Assembly (NCBI GenBank): GCA_013911975.1 | Contig: JACESF010000036.1 | Coordinates: 1 to 39,822, forward strand | DNA from: Hyphomicrobiales bacterium | GTDB lineage: Bacteria > Pseudomonadota > Alphaproteobacteria > Rhizobiales > Xanthobacteraceae | Direction of reading: 5' to 3' | DNA: 39,822 nucleotides | Shown: positions 34,892 to 39,822 of the stretch, piece by piece | Position numbering within the stretch: position 1 is the first letter of the stretch | Layout: every line of letters starts with the position of its first letter | Translations under genes and position numbers: made by a program | The notes under the pieces: model-generated | Told to the model about the DNA's origin: nothing | Database searches by the model: none | Seen by the model: only the letters and a program-made list of their open reading frames with translations

Positions 34892-36247
34892 TCAGCTTTC
34901 GAAATAGCGCACGGAGGCGGGAACCGCCTCGCGGGGGGCGAGGGTGGACCACACGCCGATCACCTCGCGGGTGCGCTCCTGGTGGGGTACGCGCTTGCCG
35001 GTATGGGCGATGCCTGAGACGGCCATGCCGTCCACCTCGCGGCCCACCTTCGCCGCCTCCTCGCGGGTGCGGGTGCGGGCGGCGACGCGGACCGCGATCT
35101 CGTAGGGCTCGGGCGCATCCGCCGGGGTGGCGGCGCCGTGAATGGCGTTGAGGCCCAGGAAGTCGATGCGGATATCCTCCGCGTCCAGCTTCACGATCTT
35201 GAAGCGCTCCTCCAGCACCTTTTTGGCGAGCTGCGCGCGGCGCAGGGCGCCGGGGCCGGCATAGAAGAACATGTCCTCGCCGATGAAGCCTTCCGTGCAG
35301 CCCATGGAGACCTTCAGCGTGGGCGTGCGGGGCTTGCCCGTGAGGCCGGTGACGCGGACCCGGTCCGGCGCCACCTGCTCCAGGCGGCAGCGGGTAAAGT
35401 CCACCACCACGTCCGGGGTGAGGTAATTGGCGGGGTCGTGCACCTCGTAGAGCATCTGCTCCTTCACGGTGGCCAGCGTCACCGCGCCACCCGAGCCGGG
35501 CGTCTTGGTGATGATCGCCGTGCCGTCCGCCTCCACCTCGGCGATGGGGAAGCCGAAATTCCAGGGCTCGGGCACGTCCTTGAAGCCGGGATCGGAGAAA
35601 TAGCCGCCCGTGACCTGGGCGCCGCATTCCATGAGATGGCCGAGGCCGTTGCCGGCGCCCAGCAATTCATACTGGTCCGCCGTCCAGCCGAAGCTGTGCA
35701 TCATGGGTGCGAGGAACAGGGAGGGGTCCGCCACGCGGCCCGTCACCACGATCTGCGCGCCCGCGTCCAGCGCCTCCACGATGGGCTCGGCGCCAAGATA
35801 CGCTTCCGCGGAGATCAGCGTGTTGCCGAGCGTCGCGGTGGGCGCGCCGCTCTCCAGGATGGTGTCGGTCAGGTCCAGCACCCGGTCGGTGATGATGGAG
35901 CCGTTCACCGCCGCCACCTTCACACCCTTGATGCCCAGTTCGCGCAGCAGTTCCACGATGCGCTGGGCGGCGCCGTCGGGATTGACCCAGCCCTGGTTGG
36001 AGACGATGCGCGTGCCCCGCTCCATGCAGGCGGGCAGCACCGCGCGCATGCGGTCGTCCAGATAGGTGTCGTAGCCGGGGAAGGAGGGGTCGCGGCGCGC
36101 CCGCACCTGGGCGGCGGAGATGGTCGCTTCCGCCATGGTCTCGAAGCAGAGGAAGTCCAGCTCCCCGCGCGCGGCGTTCAGCGCCGCCGGCTCCACCCGG
36201 TCGCCCCACCAGGCGGACCCGGAGCCGATCCGTAACGTCTTGCTCAT
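34892..36247 (-). CDS. AtuA/DUF1446 family protein
   Basis: 451 residues beginning MSKTLRIGSGSAWWGDRVEP. The family (acyclic terpene utilisation AtuA) is needed for citronellol/geraniol breakdown in Pseudomonas, but its chemistry is not settled and many members sit in unrelated cassettes. Conserved stretches include LDFLCFETMAEATIS, VSNQGWVNPDG, VVTGRVADPSLFLAPMMHSF and ECGAQVTGGYFSDPG. Here there are no terpene genes (no atuB-H or liu set), so citronellol use is unlikely. The neighbours are the split C-terminal domain, a Bug binding protein, a metallo-hydrolase and a divergent LysR regulator. The likely role is one step in degrading a small hydroxy- or branched organic acid. ATG at 36247 has GGGA upstream; a 13-residue extension is possible. 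Confidence 0.88.
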   Translation of the reverse strand: MSKTLRIGSGSAWWGDRVEPAALNAARGELDFLCFETMAEATISAAQVRARRDPSFPGYDTYLDDRMRAVLPACMERGTRIVSNQGWVNPDGAAQRIVELLRELGIKGVKVAAVNGSIITDRVLDLTDTILESGAPTATLGNTLISAEAYLGAEPIVEALDAGAQIVVTGRVADPSLFLAPMMHSFGWTADQYELLGAGNGLGHLMECGAQVTGGYFSDPGFKDVPEPWNFGFPIAEVEADGTAIITKTPGSGGAVTLATVKEQMLYEVHDPANYLTPDVVVDFTRCRLEQVAPDRVRVTGLTGKPRTPTLKVSMGCTEGFIGEDMFFYAGPGALRRAQLAKKVLEERFKIVKLDAEDIRIDFLGLNAIHGAATPADAPEPYEIAVRVAARTRTREEAAKVGREVDGMAVSGIAHTGKRVPHQERTREVIGVWSTLAPREAVPASVRYFES

Positions 36248-36333
36248 CAGGCGTTCGTCCCGTTTTCGTTCTTGGCTTTGTCCCATTCTTCACCCCGCGC
36301 GCCGGGCGGCAATGCACGCAGCGGAAAAGGCCC

Positions 36334-36350
36334 TATGATGAAAATTCACA
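36334..36350. promoter_or_regulatory. Promoter/operator patch of the LysR-AtuA divergent region
   Basis: Between the divergent AtuA and LysR starts, TATGAT (36334-36339) looks like a -10 box for the plus-strand regulator, and TGAAAATTCA just after is an AT-rich partial palindrome of the kind LysR-type regulators bind. No clear -35 is seen. Divergent placement is typical of a LysR protein that controls its neighbour. Confidence 0.33.
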
Positions 36351-36363
36351 GGGGAGGGCGCGC

Positions 36364-37299
36364 ATGGACCGGTTCGGCGAGATGGAGGTGTTCCTGCGGG
36401 TGGTGGCGGAAGGCAGCTTCTCCGCCGCCGCGCGCAAGCTGAACCAGGCGCCCTCGACCGTCAGCAAGCTCATCGCGCGGCTGGAGGCGCGGCTCGATGC
36501 CCGCTTGTTCGAACGCATCGACGGCACCATCCGCCTGACCGAAGAGGGGGCCGCCTTCCGGGCCGCCAGCGAAGGCGTGGTGGCGGCCATGGCGGCGGCG
36601 GAAGGGGCGGTGCGCCCGGCGGCGGACCCGGTGTCCGGCACGGTGCGCATCCATACCGCGCTGACCACGGCGAAATATCTCATCGCCCCCCAATTGCCGG
36701 ACCTCATGGACCGGCACCCCGACCTGCGCCTGGAATTCGTGCTGGGCACGGAGCGGGGCGACTTCGCGCGCCAGGGCATCGACGTGGCCATGCATAGCGG
36801 GCGGCCGACCGAACTGTCCCTCATCGGGCGCCCGCTGATGGTGCGGCCCTGGACCATCGCAGCCGCGCCCGCCTATCTGGAGAAGCACGGCGCGCCCCTC
36901 CACCCGGAGGATTTGCTGCGGCACCGCTGCCTCAACTTCACCATCCGCACCCAGTGGAATTCCTGGACCTTCCACGAGGACGGGGCGCTGAAGACCATCG
37001 ACATCCCCAACCATGTGGGCGCCGACCAGGGTGAGCTTCTGCGCACGCTGGCGCTGGTGGGGCTGGGGGTGGTGCGGCTCGCCACCTTCCATCTGGCGGA
37101 CGATCTGGCAGCGGGGACGCTGGTGCCGCTGCTGGCCGACTATCAGGAGCGCTCCGACGACGACCGCTTCTACCTGCTCTATCTGCGCGGCCGCACCATC
37201 GCGCCCCGCGTGCGGGCAGTGGTGGACTTCCTCGCCGAGCGCCTGGGCCCGCCCCGGCGCCGCGGCCCCCGGCGGGCGCCGATCCCGGGGCTGTATTGA
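36364..37299 (+). CDS. LysR-family transcriptional regulator
   Basis: 311 residues. Residues 1-62 form the winged helix-turn-helix (MDRFGEMEVFLRVVAEGSFS, then KLNQAPSTVSKLIARLEARL), and the rest is a periplasmic-binding-protein-like effector domain (GTVRIHTALTTAKYLIAPQL, LEFVLGTERGDFARQGIDVA). It is transcribed away from the AtuA cassette and most likely activates it when the substrate, or a product, binds. The effector cannot be told. A strong GGGGAGGG precedes the ATG. It ends before a repeat-rich region that separates it from the convergent mutase. Confidence 0.92.
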   Translation: MDRFGEMEVFLRVVAEGSFSAAARKLNQAPSTVSKLIARLEARLDARLFERIDGTIRLTEEGAAFRAASEGVVAAMAAAEGAVRPAADPVSGTVRIHTALTTAKYLIAPQLPDLMDRHPDLRLEFVLGTERGDFARQGIDVAMHSGRPTELSLIGRPLMVRPWTIAAAPAYLEKHGAPLHPEDLLRHRCLNFTIRTQWNSWTFHEDGALKTIDIPNHVGADQGELLRTLALVGLGVVRLATFHLADDLAAGTLVPLLADYQERSDDDRFYLLYLRGRTIAPRVRAVVDFLAERLGPPRRRGPRRAPIPGLY

Positions 37300-37331
37300 G
37301 GGACATTGAGCGGCGTCGCACCCGGCGCATG

Positions 37332-37453
37332 CCCCCTCCCCATCCCTCCCCCGCAAGCGGGAGAGGGGGCCTGTTGTGGCAAGAGGAGAGGGCCGTCTTC
37401 ACCCCACATGCGGCAAACCCTCTCCCGCCTGCGGGGGAGGGTTGGGAGGGGGA
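37332..37453. repeat. Inverted pair of GC-rich dispersed repeats
   Basis: Unit one, 37332-37367, reads CCCCCTCCCCATCCCTCCCC, then a GCAAGC turn and GGGAGAGGG. Unit two, 37418-37453, is nearly its reverse complement. Each carries a short internal hairpin, and together they can fold into one large stem. The pair sits between the converging LysR and mutase genes, where it may stop transcription both ways. A further copy begins at 39791. Confidence 0.75.
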
Positions 37454-37526
37454 AATGGGCTTTCAAAACCCCGCCGCGCCGATCATTCGCGACATCCCCG
37501 CACGCGCCGGGCATCCGGTGTCGGGA

Positions 37527-39683
37527 TCACTCCGCCGCTTCGCGCGTGTGGCCCAGGCGGTCGGAGAGGGTGGCCAGCAGGTCGCGGGCGGCGTCGGCGA
37601 TGACGGTGCCGGGCGGGAAGATGGCTTCCGCGCCGGCGGCCTTCAGCGCGTCATAGTCCTGCGGGGGCACCACGCCGCCCACCACCACCATGATGTCGCC
37701 GCGCCCTTCCGCCTCCAGCGCCGCCTTCAGCGCCGGGACGAGAGTGAGGTGGCCCGCCGCAAGCGAGGAGATGCCCACCACGTGCACGTCGTTCTCCACC
37801 GCCTGGCGGGCGGCTTCCTCGGGGGTGGCGAAGAGGGGGCCGATATCCACGTCGAAGCCGAGGTCGGCGAAGGCGGAGGCGATCACCTTCTGGCCCCGGT
37901 CGTGGCCGTCCTGGCCCACCTTGGCGACGAGGATGCGCGGGCGGCGGCCCTCGGCTTCCTCGAAGGCTTCCACCAGCTTCTGCACCTTGCCCACCTTGTC
38001 GGTCATGGCGCCCGCCTCGCGCTTGTAGACGCCGGAAATGGCGCGGATCTCCGCCCGGTGGCGGCCGAACACCTTCTCCAGCGCGTCGGAAATCTCACCC
38101 ACGGTGGCCTTGGCGCGGGCGGCATTGACCGCCAGTTCCAGCAGGTTCGCGCCCTGGCTGGCGCCGTTGGTGAGAGCGGTCAGGGCCGCGTCCACCTCTT
38201 GCGGGCTGCGCTCGGCGCGCAGGCGCTTCAGCTTCTCGATCTGCGCGGCGCGCACGGCGGAATTGTCCACCTTCAGCACGTCGATGGGCTTCTCCGCCTC
38301 GGGCTTGAACTTGTTCACGCCCACCACGGTCTGCGCGCCGCCGTCGATACGGGCCTGGGTGGTGGCGGCGGCTTCCTCGATGCGCAGCTTGGGGATGCCG
38401 GCCTCGATGGCCTTCGCCATGCCGCCCAGCGCCTCCACCTCCTGGATGTGCGCCCAGGCCTTGGCGGCGAGGTCGGCGGTGAGGCGCTCCACGAAATAGG
38501 AGCCGCCCCAGGGGTCGATCTGGCGGGTGGTGGCGCTCTCCTGCTGGAGCAGGATCTGGGTGTTGCGGGCGATGCGGGCGCTGAAGTCCGTGGGCAGGGC
38601 CAGGGCCTCGTCCAGCGCGTTGGTGTGCAGCGACTGGGTATGGCCCTGGGTGGCCGCCATGGCCTCGATGGCGGTGCGCATGACGTTGTTGAACACGTCC
38701 TGCGCGGTCAGGCTCCAGCCGGAGGTCTGGGAATGGGTGCGCAGGGGCAGGGACTTCGGGCTCTTGGCGCCCACGTCCGTCATCAGCTTGGTCCACAGGA
38801 GGCGGGCAGCGCGCAGCTTGGCCACCTCCATGAAGAAGTTCATGCCGATGGCCCAGAAGAAGGAGAGGCGCGGCGCGAACACGTCGATGCCCAGCCCGGC
38901 CTTGGCGCCGGCGCGCACATATTCGATGCCGTCCGCCAGCGTATAGGCCAGCTCCAGATCCTGCGTCGCGCCGGCTTCCTGCATATGGTAGCCGGAAATG
39001 GAGATGGAGTTGAAGCGCGGCATCTCGTTCGACGTGTAGCCGAAAATGTCGGAGATGATGCGCATGCTCGGTGCGGGCGGATAGATGTAGGTGTTCCGCA
39101 CCATGAATTCTTTGAGGATGTCGTTCTGGATGGTGCCCGACAGCTTGGCGTGGGGCACCCCCTGCTCCTCGCCCGCCACGATGTACAGCGCCAGGATCGG
39201 CAGCACCGCGCCGTTCATGGTCATGGACACGCTCATCTGGTCCAGCGGGATGCCGGAGAACAGGGTGCGCATGTCGTAGATGCTGTCGATGGCCACCCCC
39301 GCCATGCCCACGTCGCCGGCGACCCGGGGATGGTCGCTGTCATAGCCGCGATGGGTGGCGAGGTCGAAGGCGACCGACAGGCCCTTTTGGCCCGCCGCCA
39401 GGTTGCGGCGATAGAAAGCGTTGGAATCCTCGGCCGTGGAGAAGCCGGCATATTGCCGGATGGTCCAGGGCTGGTTCGCATACATGGTGGGGTAGGGGCC
39501 GCGCAGATAGGGCGCGATGCCGGGATAGGTATCGAGGAAGGGCAGGCCCGCCACATCGGCGGGGCCATAGAGCGGCTTCACCGCGATCCCCTCGGGCGTC
39601 ATCCAGGGCGCGTCGGCGGCGGCCGGCGGTGCGAGCTCCGGCGCGCGCCAGTCGATCTCGGCGAATGCGGGCAAGCGGCTCAT
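37527..39683 (-). CDS. scpA: Methylmalonyl-CoA mutase
   Basis: 718 residues, the length of the homodimer-type single-chain enzyme. It interconverts (R)-methylmalonyl-CoA and succinyl-CoA using adenosylcobalamin, in propionate, odd-chain fatty acid or branched amino acid metabolism, or in carbon assimilation by the ethylmalonyl-CoA route. The N-terminal barrel has [20 protein letters not shown] and [13 protein letters not shown]; the C-terminal B12-binding domain has DGHDRG in [12 protein letters not shown] (about 588-599) with the cobalt-binding histidine. The ATG at 39683 has GGGG upstream; the ATG at 39692 adds three residues. A small-subunit partner or chaperone (meaB) is not in the window. 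No cobalamin riboswitch is visible in the 130 upstream bases. Confidence 0.96.
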   Translation of the reverse strand: MSRLPAFAEIDWRAPELAPPAAADAPWMTPEGIAVKPLYGPADVAGLPFLDTYPGIAPYLRGPYPTMYANQPWTIRQYAGFSTAEDSNAFYRRNLAAGQKGLSVAFDLATHRGYDSDHPRVAGDVGMAGVAIDSIYDMRTLFSGIPLDQMSVSMTMNGAVLPILALYIVAGEEQGVPHAKLSGTIQNDILKEFMVRNTYIYPPAPSMRIISDIFGYTSNEMPRFNSISISGYHMQEAGATQDLELAYTLADGIEYVRAGAKAGLGIDVFAPRLSFFWAIGMNFFMEVAKLRAARLLWTKLMTDVGAKSPKSLPLRTHSQTSGWSLTAQDVFNNVMRTAIEAMAATQGHTQSLHTNALDEALALPTDFSARIARNTQILLQQESATTRQIDPWGGSYFVERLTADLAAKAWAHIQEVEALGGMAKAIEAGIPKLRIEEAAATTQARIDGGAQTVVGVNKFKPEAEKPIDVLKVDNSAVRAAQIEKLKRLRAERSPQEVDAALTALTNGASQGANLLELAVNAARAKATVGEISDALEKVFGRHRAEIRAISGVYKREAGAMTDKVGKVQKLVEAFEEAEGRRPRILVAKVGQDGHDRGQKVIASAFADLGFDVDIGPLFATPEEAARQAVENDVHVVGISSLAAGHLTLVPALKAALEAEGRGDIMVVVGGVVPPQDYDALKAAGAEAIFPPGTVIADAARDLLATLSDRLGHTREAAE

Positions 39684-39790
39684 GGTCCCCATCCTAATCC
39701 AAAATGCGCCCTCTGGCGCCCCTGATCCTGTGTCCCGCCGGGGGCGGGGTGAAAGTGCGGCGGGTGGTGCCCGCTCCGGGAGGCCCGTTT

Positions 39791-39822
39791 CCCCCTCCCA
39801 ACCCTTCCCCGCAATTGGGAGA
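39791..39822. repeat. Partial copy of the GC-rich dispersed repeat at the window edge
   Basis: CCCCCTCCCAACCCTTCCCC followed by GCAATTGGGAGA matches the left part of the repeat units at 37332 and 37418, in the plus orientation. It is cut by the end of the window, upstream of the methylmalonyl-CoA mutase gene. Confidence 0.7.

Noticed and set aside
34892..36247. Citronellol/geraniol degradation gene atuA in the strict sense
   Set aside because: None of the other atu or liu genes is present; only family membership is supported.
39684..39822. Cobalamin riboswitch upstream of methylmalonyl-CoA mutase
   Set aside because: No B12-box-like GCCACTG core is visible in the available upstream sequence; a site further out would be beyond the window.

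Overview
The window is GC-rich, tightly packed DNA from an alphaproteobacterium. The secG-pyrG pair, the potassium-independent proton-pumping pyrophosphatase, the alpha-E/ATP-grasp/transglutaminase cluster, and the two families of palindromic repeats suggest Hyphomicrobiales (Rhizobiales), perhaps Xanthobacteraceae. The assignment is by gene content and style only. No rRNA, tRNA, CRISPR array, integrase or transposase was seen.

Layout. 1-2985 (minus): three-gene cluster of circularly permuted ATP-grasp protein, alpha-E protein and transglutaminase-like protein (cut by the left edge). 3147-7731: a MoaB/CinA-like molybdopterin-binding protein, an orphan form II CoxL-type molybdoenzyme, a class II cytochrome c, and a convergent b-type cytochrome. 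8004-9999: EamA exporter overlapping a split two-gene chromate transporter. 10009-11992: lone Lrp ligand-binding domain, thiD, and an XRE-cupin regulator, followed by a gene-free stretch with two copies of a 95-bp palindromic repeat. 12429-15859 (minus): DUF4198 protein and a PepSY/flavodoxin/NADPH-reductase fusion, probably for periplasmic iron handling. 16025-20056 (minus): a PAP2-type phosphatase fused to an autotransporter, and ferredoxin-NADP reductase fpr.

20222-25998 (minus): complete dTDP-L-rhamnose operon rfbCBDA and manC, giving dTDP-rhamnose and GDP-mannose for surface polysaccharide. Between them lies a lower-GC NYN-nuclease gene with its own probable promoter. 26183-32503 (plus): hppA, secG, pyrG, a VOC protein and rnhB, with clear terminators after hppA and pyrG. 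32506-36247 (minus), facing a divergent LysR regulator: a catabolic-looking cassette of AtuA/DUF1446 protein, separate AtuA C-terminal domain, orphan tricarboxylate-type binding protein and metallo-beta-lactamase-fold hydrolase. 37527-39683 (minus): methylmalonyl-CoA mutase.

Most genes are conserved housekeeping or metabolic genes. The best candidates for undescribed biology are the AtuA cassette, the secreted PAP2 autotransporter, the transglutaminase/alpha-E/ATP-grasp module, the orphan CoxL-like enzyme and the NYN-nuclease insertion.
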